Of a stretch of DNA of 64,000 nucleotides, positions 38,099-46,886 are shown in pieces. Position 1 is the first letter of the stretch. Every line of letters starts with the position of its first letter. Made by a program: the position numbers and the translations under genes. Where the stretch lies: contig CAMCVL010000006.1 of assembly GCA_945881985.1 (NCBI GenBank), positions 1 to 64,000 of the forward strand, given 5' to 3'. The notes under the pieces are model-generated. The model worked only from the letters and a program-made list of their open reading frames with translations. It searched no databases and was not told the origin of the DNA. Source of the DNA: Rickettsia typhi. Its GTDB lineage: Bacteria; Pseudomonadota; Alphaproteobacteria; Rickettsiales; Deianiraeaceae.

Positions 38099-38175
38099 GG
38101 GGTTGTAGCTCAGTTGGTTAGAGCGTCTGCCTGTCACGCAGAAGGCCGCGGGTTCAAGTCCCGTCAATCCCGCCA
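38099..38175 (+). tRNA. tRNA-Asp (GTC)
   Basis: Complete cloverleaf of 77 nt: acceptor GGGGTTG pairs with CAATCCC, D-arm AGCTCAGTTGGTTAGAGC, anticodon loop CTGTCAC with anticodon GTC, T-arm GGGTTCAAGTCCC, discriminator G and encoded CCA. ribE begins 36 nt downstream and may be read from the same promoter. Confidence 0.98.
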
Positions 38176-38211
38176 TTTAAAAGCCAAACATATCCTATTA
38201 AAACCACTTCT

Positions 38212-38853
38212 ATGTTCACTGGCATTATTTATCAAAGCGGTTTGGTTGTTAAAAACGAAGCCTTGCAAGATTTATCAAGACTTCTTGAGGTTCAATTTGT
38301 AAAAAATCAGCAAAATCAAAATCATTTTAACTTCTCCTCTATTAACATCGGTGATTCGGTTGCAATAAATGGCATATGCCTAACGGTTGTAAAGATAAAT
38401 AGCCAAAAAAGCAGTTTAGAATTTTTTGTATCAAGAGAAACCGTTGCAAAAACAACAATCATGCTACTAAATAACGGGACAAGAATCAACGCTGAGCTTG
38501 CAATGCTTGCATCATCAAGGTTTGGTGGGCATTTGGTTAGCGGGCATGTAGATGAGGTTGCAAAACTTGTATCAAAAAAAACTTTGGGTGATAGCTATGT
38601 GCTTGGTTTTGAGTGTAGCATAAAAAATGCAAAATATCTTATAAAAAAAGGTTCAATTTGTATTGACGGAGTGTCTTTAACTATAAATAATGTGTTTAAA
38701 AATACTCTTGAAGTTTGTATCATACCTCACACTTGGCAAAACACAACCCTTAGCCTATTGGATACATCGGTAAATAATATGTGTAATATTGAATTTGATT
38801 ACTTTGCAAAAATTATCGTTAGCAACATTAGCAACTTAGTGCCAAGCCGTTAA
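38212..38853 (+). CDS. ribE: Riboflavin synthase, alpha chain
   Basis: Dismutation of lumazine to riboflavin. Two lumazine-binding barrels: the first begins MFTGIIYQSGLVV with IGDSVAINGICLTVV; the second contains GHLVSGHVDEVAKL and KGSICIDGVSLTINNV. 213 aa is typical. The start at 38212 matches the family N-terminus exactly. No FMN riboswitch is visible between the tRNA and the gene. Confidence 0.95.
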   Translation: MFTGIIYQSGLVVKNEALQDLSRLLEVQFVKNQQNQNHFNFSSINIGDSVAINGICLTVVKINSQKSSLEFFVSRETVAKTTIMLLNNGTRINAELAMLASSRFGGHLVSGHVDEVAKLVSKKTLGDSYVLGFECSIKNAKYLIKKGSICIDGVSLTINNVFKNTLEVCIIPHTWQNTTLSLLDTSVNNMCNIEFDYFAKIIVSNISNLVPSR

Positions 38854-38906
38854 GGTAGATAATTAACCATTTTCAAGACTATTTTCAATTCAATTTTAAT
38901 AACTGC

Positions 38907-40280
38907 TTAACCCCTGCCGTAGTCGTCGTCAAATCTAACAATATCATCCTCGCCAAGATAGGTGCCTGTTTGCAGTTCAACAATTTCAACATCATCATCA
39001 CCTTTGTTTACAAGTCTATGCTTTGCACCAATCGGTATAAAGATTGCCTCACCTGGGTTTAGGGTAAATTCCTGCCCCTCAAGCACTACGGTTGCAACAC
39101 CTTTTAGCACCGTCCAGTTTTCCTGCCTCTTGTAGTGCATCTGGTAAGAGAGTCTTTGGCCGGGATGGACGCAGATTTTTTTAACCTTAAAGCCTGCATA
39201 ATCATTGCCAGCAAGCTCATCGTAATACCCCCAAGGTCTTATGGTGCGGCGGGAGTTTTGATTACTATCCAGTTGTTTAACAAGATTTGAGCTACCTTTT
39301 TTACAAACTAAAATATTACCAGCATTTGCAGCAATTATGCAATCCTCAAGTCCAAGTACAGATACAATGCTTGACCTATCACTAAAAACGGTACAATTTT
39401 TGCTGTTTACGCTTTTTACCATCCCGATGTAAGTGTTACCTTCTTTATCCTTTGGTAACACTGAGGACAGAACATCAAAAGACCCAACATCATGCCATCT
39501 AAAACCGGCACTTACAACCGCAAGGGATGATGGATTTTTTGCCGCCATGTTCTCGGTTACTGCGTAGTCAATAGATATATCTTGCACTTGGCAAAACAAA
39601 TCTTTGTTAACGGCTAAATTTGTTGATAAACTTTTTGTTACGATATCTAAAGTTTGAGGAGAATATTGCTTAAAGGAAGCCTCCAAAATGCTTGTGCTTA
39701 CCATAAACATTCCAGCATTCCACAAGTAATTACCTTTTTTTAAATAATGTTCTGCAGTATCTTTATTTGGCTTTTCAGTAAAAGATAAAACGCTTGTATC
39801 ATCGCACTCAATATATCCATACTCCGTTGATGCAAAGCTTGGTTGCACGCCAAAAACAACAAATTTTCCATCTTTAGCAAATTGATTTGCAACGCCTACA
39901 TCCTTGCAAAAGTTATCATAATCCAAAATTAAATGGTCAGATGGCAAAATTAACAAGCTACCATCAAATCCTCTTTGCTTTGCAAAAGCTAAGGCAAGGC
40001 AAATTGCAGGTGCGGTATTGCGTTTGCAAGGCTCGTAAATAAAATGTATATTTACTGGGCTGTCGCCCTTAACTTTTGTAGCAAAATGCTCTGCAATATC
40101 CTTGTAAGCTTGGTTAGACACAACCAAAATATCCTTAGCTCCAAGCCCCATGGCTCTAGCAAGTGTTTTTTCAAAGAGAGTTTCGTCATCAAAAATATCA
40201 ATAAACTGCTTTGGCAACGATTTTGATGTAAGAGGCTCAAGCCTTGACCCAGAACCGCCGCAAATAATAACGGGTATCAT
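38907..40280 (-). CDS. Mannose-1-phosphate guanylyltransferase / mannose-6-phosphate isomerase
   Basis: Bifunctional sugar-nucleotide enzyme making GDP-mannose for surface polysaccharide. The N-terminal nucleotidyltransferase has PVIICGGSGSRLEPLTSKSLPKQF and ILPSDHLI; the C-terminal cupin isomerase half has RPWGYYDEL, VHPGQRLSYQMHYKRQENWTV and EAIFIPIGAKHRLVN. About 457 aa from the ATG at 40280. No neighbouring polysaccharide cluster is present. Confidence 0.93.
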   Translation of the reverse strand: MIPVIICGGSGSRLEPLTSKSLPKQFIDIFDDETLFEKTLARAMGLGAKDILVVSNQAYKDIAEHFATKVKGDSPVNIHFIYEPCKRNTAPAICLALAFAKQRGFDGSLLILPSDHLILDYDNFCKDVGVANQFAKDGKFVVFGVQPSFASTEYGYIECDDTSVLSFTEKPNKDTAEHYLKKGNYLWNAGMFMVSTSILEASFKQYSPQTLDIVTKSLSTNLAVNKDLFCQVQDISIDYAVTENMAAKNPSSLAVVSAGFRWHDVGSFDVLSSVLPKDKEGNTYIGMVKSVNSKNCTVFSDRSSIVSVLGLEDCIIAANAGNILVCKKGSSNLVKQLDSNQNSRRTIRPWGYYDELAGNDYAGFKVKKICVHPGQRLSYQMHYKRQENWTVLKGVATVVLEGQEFTLNPGEAIFIPIGAKHRLVNKGDDDVEIVELQTGTYLGEDDIVRFDDDYGRG

Positions 40281-40361
40281 AATTAACAAAAATAACATTA
40301 TCTAAATTTAATATTATTTTTTTTGATGTCAAACAATTAAAAATTTCTAATACAAAATAAC

Positions 40362-40401
40362 ATTGCAAGATTGCATTAGGCTTGCTACATAAGCTTGCAA
40401 T
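40362..40401 (-). terminator. Possible terminator for the M15 peptidase transcript
   Basis: Inverted repeat ATTGCAAG (40362-40369) with CTTGCAAT (40394-40401); on the minus strand it is followed by GTTATTTTGT. The rest of the interval 40299-40549 holds no supported gene. Confidence 0.35.
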
Positions 40402-40549
40402 TGATAAATAATATCATCTTTAGGTACATTGAAATTGTAGTAAAATATTTAGATGTGAAAAATACGATATTAAAGAGCCAAGTTTTTTTGTGCAAATTAA
40501 ATCTTGTTCGGCAGTGGAATAGTTTTTGGCATTTTTTGGTATTGTGTGA

Positions 40550-41593
40550 TTATTTTGTAGGAGTATGGGTATTTGGCTCGGTATTAAGTTCCAAAATAAT
40601 CTTTTGCATAAAGTTATTTGGATTTTGAGTGTAATGCTCCGCAAGAGTTAGCTGTTTTGAATTGCTTGATTGCGATTTAAAAAGCTCTTTGATTTTATTT
40701 ATTTTATCATCATCAGTATTGTTTTGTGTTATGAGCTCTATGATAATTTTGCCATATGCCAGAGGTGCAATTTTTAGCAGATTTGCAACTTGTTTGTCAA
40801 GTTCAAAGTGATGGTAGTCAACAGGAGAATGCCAGTTACCGCCCCAAGTGACAAAAAGATGCTTGGCGAATATTTTTTGCGTTTTAGCGTCAATAAAGCC
40901 TTTTTGCTTAGGGTTTATGCGTAATTTGGTTTTTTTATTCACATTTTTTACGCCATCAAAGGGGTGAACGCTAACAACCTTGCCACTTGCATCATCAATT
41001 TGTAAAAAAGGATTTTGTAGCGGGTTAAAGTCAATTGCCATGCCAGCTGCATGCATTGACCTTGAGTTAAGCCCCCTGCTATTACGGCAGGCAAAGGAGC
41101 CAGTGTAATTGTAGTTAGTTTGGGGTATGATATTTGTAATGTTGTTGTTTGTTATAAATTTCACTCCTTCAAAAGCACTTATGCCGTAGACAGGTATTTT
41201 GTTTTTTTGCAGATCTTTAAACAAGTCAACAACCAATGGTGCGATTGCATCAAACACATATATTAAACCCCTATTGATTTTTTGATGGAAGTCTACATAC
41301 TCAACTTCAACGGCAACAATTCTCGTGATTACATCATCGCACAGATCATTATATATTTGGTATTTTTTTAGTTTTTCAAGCTCCGCAGGCGTAATGGCTC
41401 TAATTAGACCTTTTTTGTCCTCTAAATTTTGTGCTGCAATTATTGAAGTTATTTCGCTGACATGTCTATCGTTTTGAGCTGCAAAACAATTGCTTGCCAT
41501 AAGCAAGGTGGCTAAATAAAGTTTTACTTTACAAGCAAATTTTTGCCTGCATAATTTAGTTGCTCTTGCTTTATGCAAAAAAAACTTTAGCAT
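40550..41593 (-). CDS. Exported M15-family D,D- or L,D-peptidase
   Basis: Zinc peptidase acting on peptidoglycan peptides. The metal motifs of the M15 (VanY/endolysin-like) group are visible: SRSMHAAGMAIDFNP (H-x6-D) and WGGNWHSPVDYHHFEL (final H). A signal-like stretch (LYLATLLMASNCFAAQ) follows a basic N-terminus. The ATG at 41593 is preferred over an upstream TTG/ATG in the 41659 frame, which would overlap the divergent exonuclease gene. The last 70 residues are polar and of unknown role. Confidence 0.85.
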   Translation of the reverse strand: MLKFFLHKARATKLCRQKFACKVKLYLATLLMASNCFAAQNDRHVSEITSIIAAQNLEDKKGLIRAITPAELEKLKKYQIYNDLCDDVITRIVAVEVEYVDFHQKINRGLIYVFDAIAPLVVDLFKDLQKNKIPVYGISAFEGVKFITNNNITNIIPQTNYNYTGSFACRNSRGLNSRSMHAAGMAIDFNPLQNPFLQIDDASGKVVSVHPFDGVKNVNKKTKLRINPKQKGFIDAKTQKIFAKHLFVTWGGNWHSPVDYHHFELDKQVANLLKIAPLAYGKIIIELITQNNTDDDKINKIKELFKSQSSNSKQLTLAEHYTQNPNNFMQKIILELNTEPNTHTPTK

Positions 41594-41638
41594 TTTGCTA
41601 ATAAAAAATTGATAACTTACTATATAATAAAGCTTATT

Positions 41639-42451
41639 ATGTTTGATGAAGTAAAACAATCAAAACTTTTTTGTTTTGATATAGAAACCATACCAGATGT
41701 AGATTTAGCAAGGCGTCACTTAGGTTTAAAAAACGAGAGCGAGGAAGAGGTTGTTGATGCCCTAACCAAGTATCATCTTGATATTACATCTGGCAATAAT
41801 GCTTTTTATAGGCAGCTTTTTCATAAGATTGCTTGTATTAGTTATGTTCAGTGCAATGTTGATTACGAGAGGGATGGCGAGGTTTATTCCGTTGTTTCGG
41901 TTGCTAGCGGGGGTAGTTTAGACGCCGGCGAGGCGGATATACTAAGGGGGCTTTTTACTTACTTAAACAAGGAACGCCCAAGGCTTGCAAGCTTTAACGG
42001 CAGAGGGTTTGACTTGCCCGTGATTAAATATAGGTCAATGATGCATAAAATACCAGCTCCGTGGCTTTACAGAACAGGTAGCAAATGGAGCAACTACGGC
42101 AATAGATACTCTTTGGACTGGCATACGGATTTACTGGAGGCATTTTCGGATTTTGGCACTTCGGCACGCATAAAAATATCCGAAGTTGCATCGCTTTTTA
42201 AAATACCATGCAAGCTGGACGGCGACGGCAGCTCTGTGTATCAAATGTACAAAGATGGCAAACTAGAGCAAATCAGAAACTACTGTGAGCAGGATGCACT
42301 TTGCACTTTTGTGCTTTATTTATTTTGGGCTTTGCATCAGTCTCGTATTAGCGAGCTGTCCTTTAACAAGTCAATTGAAAATCTTGAAAACTACATAGCA
42401 AAGCAAAACAAACCCCATTTAACGGACTTTGCCTCCGGACTATTTAAATAA
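41639..42451 (+). CDS. PolB-like 3'-5' exonuclease domain protein
   Basis: Stand-alone relative of the exonuclease domain of family B DNA polymerases (PF10108-type). LFCFDIETIPDVDLARRHLG is Exo I (D-x-E), ASFNGRGFDLPVIKYRS is Exo II, and IRNYCEQDALCTFVLYLF is Exo III. 270 aa. It is divergent from the M15 peptidase gene with only 45 bp between the start codons. Its biological substrate is not established. Confidence 0.88.
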   Translation: MFDEVKQSKLFCFDIETIPDVDLARRHLGLKNESEEEVVDALTKYHLDITSGNNAFYRQLFHKIACISYVQCNVDYERDGEVYSVVSVASGGSLDAGEADILRGLFTYLNKERPRLASFNGRGFDLPVIKYRSMMHKIPAPWLYRTGSKWSNYGNRYSLDWHTDLLEAFSDFGTSARIKISEVASLFKIPCKLDGDGSSVYQMYKDGKLEQIRNYCEQDALCTFVLYLFWALHQSRISELSFNKSIENLENYIAKQNKPHLTDFASGLFK

Positions 42452-42506
42452 AAATTCCAAATTAATTTTTAGTTATATCTAGTAGATTTGTAATTTGCAA
42501 AAGCAC

Positions 42507-43022
42507 CTAAAATCTGCCAACGCTCTTGCCTTGAGATAGAAGTTCCTTTGCAACATAATGTGCGTCAAGAGCGCTGTTTTTACCTCTTCTCATGTTCTCG
42601 TTTAGGTCGTCCACTATGTCTTTAAACTGCCCTGAATCGCGGTATTTGTCAGTTGTTATCTCGTTTGTTTCACTAAGTTCTGGTTCATCGTTGTTTTGAG
42701 ATGCTTCATTTTTTGCAAAGGCTGAGAATTTTTCTTTAATTTCGGCATTGTGCAGCTCGTAGCTTGTGGCATCGCAGGCTTTTTCAAAGCCAGCAATCTC
42801 AATATCTGTGCCTCTGCGTTTTTTTGGCAGAGCCTCTGTTGTTTTATGAGTAATTTCATCCTCGCTTTGTGGCTTTGCGTAGGATTTATTATTTTGCTCT
42901 TTGTTAGCTAGGTCATTTTGATCTGTTGGTGCTTGTTTTTGAAAAGTAAAAATCCAAACCAAAATGCCAGCAAAGCACAAAATACTAACAATAATGCCAG
43001 CATTAAGTATTGCGTGGAGCAT
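42507..43022 (-). CDS. Small membrane-anchored protein, unknown function
   Basis: 171 aa; one N-terminal membrane helix (residues 8-27, AGIIVSILCFAGILVWIFTF) followed by a Glu/Lys/Asn-rich hydrophilic domain with likely disordered stretches. No family recognised. It is 14 nt after purH and is the end of the hpf-nuoL-purH direction on the minus strand. Confidence 0.65.
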   Translation of the reverse strand: MLHAILNAGIIVSILCFAGILVWIFTFQKQAPTDQNDLANKEQNNKSYAKPQSEDEITHKTTEALPKKRRGTDIEIAGFEKACDATSYELHNAEIKEKFSAFAKNEASQNNDEPELSETNEITTDKYRDSGQFKDIVDDLNENMRRGKNSALDAHYVAKELLSQGKSVGRF

Positions 43023-43036
43023 GTTTTGACCTTAAA

Positions 43037-44635
43037 TTAATGTCTAAAAAAACGATTTGGTACAAAGGCAAGATTGAGTCCTAGCTCTTTTGCTCTAGCA
43101 ACAACCTCACCGTCACGCACGGAGCCCATTGGGGCAACGATATTTTTAATGCCGTAGGAATGTATTACATCTATGTTGTCGGTAAAAGGAAAGAAGGCAT
43201 CGCTTGCAATCACAAGATCCCCTGCCTCAATGCCAAGTTCGCCAGCTTTTTGCAGAGCTTTTTGGCAGGCAATTTTTACGCTGTCAATACGCGAGGTTTG
43301 TCCAAATCCACCTGCTATAAAGCTTGCATCCTTTGTTATACAAACCGCGTTGGACTTAAAAAACTTTACAAGCTTAACCGAAAATAGCATTTGCTCTTGC
43401 ATTTTAGCATCAATATTGCCACTTACAATATGTATGTTGCTGGGCTCTGGCTCGTAGGTGTCGTTGCTTTGAATAAGTGCAACGCCCGCGTCAACCTTTA
43501 GCGTTTTGCCGGCAAATATGCTCTTTTGGCTTGAATCGTTTTGGCTAAATGTTTTACTTGTTAAAAGGCGGAGGTTCTTCTTTTTTGCTAAGATTTCAAG
43601 AGCTGCTGGCTCTACTTCGCGGCAAATTATCACTTCAAAAAACACTGTGGCAAGCTCATTTGCAAGCTCCGCGTCAATAATAGTGTTGATTGCAACTATG
43701 CCGCCAAAAGCACTAACAGCGTCCCCGTTTTGCAATGCTTTTTTGTAAAGCTCCGCCCCGCTAAGCTTGCCGCTTGCAAAGCAACAAGGGTTTGTGTGCT
43801 TAACTATGCAGATTGTGTTTTGGGTAAAGTGACTTACTGCCTCGCATGCTGCCATTGCATCGGCTATGTTGTTGTAGCTAAGCTCCTTGCCTTGTAGCTG
43901 AGTAAAATTGTTAAGTGCATCTACAAGGGGCACTTGATAAAATGCGGCTTGTTGTTGTGGATTTTCGCCGTATCTAAGCTCTTGCTTTAGCTCAAGTGGT
44001 AGGGCTAAGTTTTTATAGCCAAATAAATCGTCTGATTTTGTAAGGTGCGAGGATATTACCGCATCGTAATAAGCGGTTTGCAAAAAGGCTTTTTTGGCAC
44101 ATTTTAATCTAAAATCGTAACCTGTAGAACCTTGTAAATTTGTAAGCTCGTTTAAAAACTCTTGGTAATCATCGGCATCTGTAAGGACGGTTGTTGAGGC
44201 AAAGTTTTTAGCCCCAGACCTAATCATTGAAGGCCCCCCTATGTCAATGTTTTCAATTATCTGGGTATGGTCTGTGGTTTTTAAAACGGTTTCGTAAAAA
44301 GGGTAAAGATTGACTATCACAAGGTCAATTTTTTCAAAGCCGTTTTCGGCAAGCTCCTTTGTGTGTTTTGCATCGCTCATGTTGCAAAGAAGGCCGCCAT
44401 GTATCTTGGGGTGGAGTGTTTTAACCCTGCCATCCATCATCTCGGGGCTGTTTGTGTAGGAGGATATTTCGGTTGCATCAATGCCGTTTTGCTTAAGCAG
44501 GTTATAGGTGCCACCTGTTGAGATAATTTTTACCCCGTAATCATCTGCAAGTTTTTTACAAAGCTCCACTATGCCTGCCTTGTTTGACACGGACACAAGA
44601 GCAGTTTTGATTTTAACATTAACACCCGTAAGCAT
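43037..44635 (-). CDS. purH: Bifunctional AICAR transformylase / IMP cyclohydrolase
   Basis: Last two steps of de novo IMP synthesis. The MGS-like cyclohydrolase domain is N-terminal (ALVSVSNKAGI, ISTGGTYNLLKQNGI, MMDGRVKTLHPKIHGGLL) and the transformylase domain follows (ELRYGENPQQQAAFY, IVKHTNPCCFASG, ASDAFFPFTDNIDV, GSVRDGEVVARAKELGL). 532 aa. Retained purine synthesis is another sign of modest reduction. 22 nt after nuoL. Confidence 0.96.
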   Translation of the reverse strand: MLTGVNVKIKTALVSVSNKAGIVELCKKLADDYGVKIISTGGTYNLLKQNGIDATEISSYTNSPEMMDGRVKTLHPKIHGGLLCNMSDAKHTKELAENGFEKIDLVIVNLYPFYETVLKTTDHTQIIENIDIGGPSMIRSGAKNFASTTVLTDADDYQEFLNELTNLQGSTGYDFRLKCAKKAFLQTAYYDAVISSHLTKSDDLFGYKNLALPLELKQELRYGENPQQQAAFYQVPLVDALNNFTQLQGKELSYNNIADAMAACEAVSHFTQNTICIVKHTNPCCFASGKLSGAELYKKALQNGDAVSAFGGIVAINTIIDAELANELATVFFEVIICREVEPAALEILAKKKNLRLLTSKTFSQNDSSQKSIFAGKTLKVDAGVALIQSNDTYEPEPSNIHIVSGNIDAKMQEQMLFSVKLVKFFKSNAVCITKDASFIAGGFGQTSRIDSVKIACQKALQKAGELGIEAGDLVIASDAFFPFTDNIDVIHSYGIKNIVAPMGSVRDGEVVARAKELGLNLAFVPNRFFRH

Positions 44636-44657
44636 TTATTTTAGATAAATATTAAGA

Positions 44658-46595
44658 TTAAATTGTAAAACAAAGCACAAAAACCATGCCAACAAAAGCA
44701 AAAGCTGGCAGGATGTATAGGTTAATTTTGCCGTTTTGCAAAACTTTTGCAAGCTTTGACATGCCGGATGTAGCAACAACAAAAGAGCCAACAAGAGAGT
44801 TGTCTATTACTTTTTTATCGGCAATGGCGGATACTTTTGCGGTTTTAAATGTTAGCCAAACTAGGGTGTATTTGTAGATTTCGTCAAAAAAGTACTTGCC
44901 GGCAAAAAGTTTGTAAATAGGGTAAAAAGCCTTTGCAATTAAGGAAGGTAATTTTGTTTTTAAAAACATTAAATAAGATATAGTAATTAGTATAATGGAT
45001 AGCATCATAGGTAGGTATTTAATTAGCGGGGATATGTGGTGAGCAGCCTCCTCTGCGTGGTGAAGTGCGGCAGTGCCTTGGGTAAAAATGCCAGTCCAAA
45101 ACAATGATGTTTTGTGATTTATTAAAAAGAAGTATTCCAAAACATAGCCCGAAACAACCGAAAACAAACAAAGTATACCAAGAGGCAGTGTCATTGATAA
45201 AGGAGATTCGTGAATATGCTCCTCGGCCTCCTTTGTGCCTTTAAAATTGCCGTGAAACACCAAAGTAATAAGCCTCCAAGAGTACACTGTTGTGCAGCAA
45301 GCAGCAGCTATACCAAGATAAAAAGCTAGGGATGCAAAGCTGGAATTTGAGATATAGGCTGCCTCAAGTATAGCATCCTTTGAAAAGAACCCAGCCAAAG
45401 GAAAGATACCAGCTATAGCAACTGAGCCTATCATAAAACAGGTAAAGGTAAATGGTATTTTTTTGTAAAGACCGCCCATTTTGTTAATATCCTGTTCGCC
45501 GTCCACAGCGTGAATAACCGAGCCAGCAGATAAAAACAGCAAGGCTTTAAAAAACGCATGTGTAATCAAATGAAACATAGCCGATGTATAAGCCCCAACC
45601 CCGCAGGCAAAAAACATATAGCCAAGCTGGCTACAGGTTGAATAAGCGATAATTTTTTTAATATCATTTTGAGTAAGAGCTATGCTTGCAGCAAATATAG
45701 CGGTTAATGCACCGGTTAAAACTATAAAGTCCTTAACTAAAGGTGCGTAGTCAAAAAGAGCGGAGCATCTAACAAGCAAAAAAACGCCGGCAGTTACCAT
45801 TGTTGCTGCGTGAATTAGGGCTGACACTGGCGTTGGTCCTTCCATTGCATCCGGCAACCAAACATGCAGCCCAAGCTGAGCCGATTTGCCCATGCAGCCA
45901 ACAAAAAGCATGAGTGCGGCAAAGGATAAATAGCTAAATTCAAAGCCAAAGATATTGATTTTTGCCTCGGCAAATGTGTGCAATGAGTCAAAAACCTCTC
46001 TAAAATTTAAGGTGCCAAAAAGGAGGTAAATTGCAGCTATGCCAATTATCAAGGCAAAATCCCCCACTCTGTTTGTTACAAAGGCTTTTATTGATGCTGC
46101 ATTTGCACTATCTTTTTTAAACCAAAAGCCAATCAAAAGGTAAGAGCTAAGCCCCACGCCCTCCCAGCCTACAAATAGTTGTAAAAAGTCCGATGCGGTA
46201 ACCAAAATTATCATAAAAAAGGTAAAAAGGCACAAATATGCCATAAATCTTTGTCTGTGCCCATCGTGACTCATGTAGCCAATGGAGTAGATATGCACAA
46301 GGCTTGACACGCCAGTTACAACCAATAGCATTGCCGCAGTTAAACCATCGGAGTAGAAAGACCAATAGGATTGAAAAGAGCCCATCTGTATCCAGTCAAA
46401 AAAATGATAATCTGTAACATTACCAAGAATTGTTGTGTTGTAAAAGTTAAAGCAAGAGGCAATAAAGGCTATGCAAACGCTTGCAGTTGTAATTAAAGAT
46501 GCCTTTGTGCCGTTAAGCTTATGCAAAAAAAGCCATACAAAAAAACTTGCAAAAATGCAGGGAAAGACAACAAAAAACGGCAGAATGTTAATCAT
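44658..46595 (-). CDS. nuoL: NADH-quinone oxidoreductase subunit L
   Basis: Proton-pumping antiporter-like subunit of complex I. Motifs: SVSSLVHIYSIGYM, FVGWEGVGLSSYLLIGFW, GKSAQLGLHVWLPDAMEGPTPVSALIHAATMVTAG and STCSQLGYMFFACG. About 645 aa with some 16 helices. The ATG at 46595 matches the family start. It is separated from nuoJ and all other nuo genes seen, so the complex I operon is fragmented. Confidence 0.96.
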   Translation of the reverse strand: MINILPFFVVFPCIFASFFVWLFLHKLNGTKASLITTASVCIAFIASCFNFYNTTILGNVTDYHFFDWIQMGSFQSYWSFYSDGLTAAMLLVVTGVSSLVHIYSIGYMSHDGHRQRFMAYLCLFTFFMIILVTASDFLQLFVGWEGVGLSSYLLIGFWFKKDSANAASIKAFVTNRVGDFALIIGIAAIYLLFGTLNFREVFDSLHTFAEAKINIFGFEFSYLSFAALMLFVGCMGKSAQLGLHVWLPDAMEGPTPVSALIHAATMVTAGVFLLVRCSALFDYAPLVKDFIVLTGALTAIFAASIALTQNDIKKIIAYSTCSQLGYMFFACGVGAYTSAMFHLITHAFFKALLFLSAGSVIHAVDGEQDINKMGGLYKKIPFTFTCFMIGSVAIAGIFPLAGFFSKDAILEAAYISNSSFASLAFYLGIAAACCTTVYSWRLITLVFHGNFKGTKEAEEHIHESPLSMTLPLGILCLFSVVSGYVLEYFFLINHKTSLFWTGIFTQGTAALHHAEEAAHHISPLIKYLPMMLSIILITISYLMFLKTKLPSLIAKAFYPIYKLFAGKYFFDEIYKYTLVWLTFKTAKVSAIADKKVIDNSLVGSFVVATSGMSKLAKVLQNGKINLYILPAFAFVGMVFVLCFTI

Positions 46596-46716
46596 TTTAA
46601 GCCACACAAATAAACAACAAAATATTATATAATACATTTAATAACAGCTTTTGTCTTTTGTAAATATTTTTGTAAATAATTTTTTACAACCCTTGATTTA
46701 CATAGTTTTTATGCCA

Positions 46717-46773
46717 AATCTAATTTTAAAATCTGGTTTGAAATAAAGCGATTTTTAATTATAAAATTAGATT
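46717..46773. repeat. Interrupted 12-bp inverted repeat
   Basis: AATCTAATTTTA (46717-46728) and TAAAATTAGATT (46762-46773) flank 33 nt, in the gene-free gap between hpf and nuoL. The right arm continues ATATC, echoing the GGATTATAT of the nearby second palindrome. Confidence 0.7.
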
Positions 46774-46855
46774 ATATCATTGCTCACTCTACCATGCTCA
46801 AAGGGACAGAGGTGGATAAATATTTTGCTACAAGGGCAATTTTGAAGTCAAAACG

Positions 46856-46885
46856 ATATAATCCAATTTTACAATTGGATTATAT
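46856..46885. repeat. Perfect 13-bp palindrome at the hpf 3' end
   Basis: ATATAATCCAATT (46856-46868), TTAC loop, AATTGGATTATAT (46873-46885), ending one base before the hpf stop codon at 46887. It is a natural transcription-end or mRNA-stability hairpin for the minus strand, although no T-run follows. Confidence 0.75.
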
Positions 46886-46886
46886 A

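Noticed and set aside
40395..40628. 77-codon plus-strand frame in the gap after the sugar nucleotidyltransferase
   Set aside because: Overlaps the M15 peptidase C-terminus on the other strand and lacks features of a real gene.
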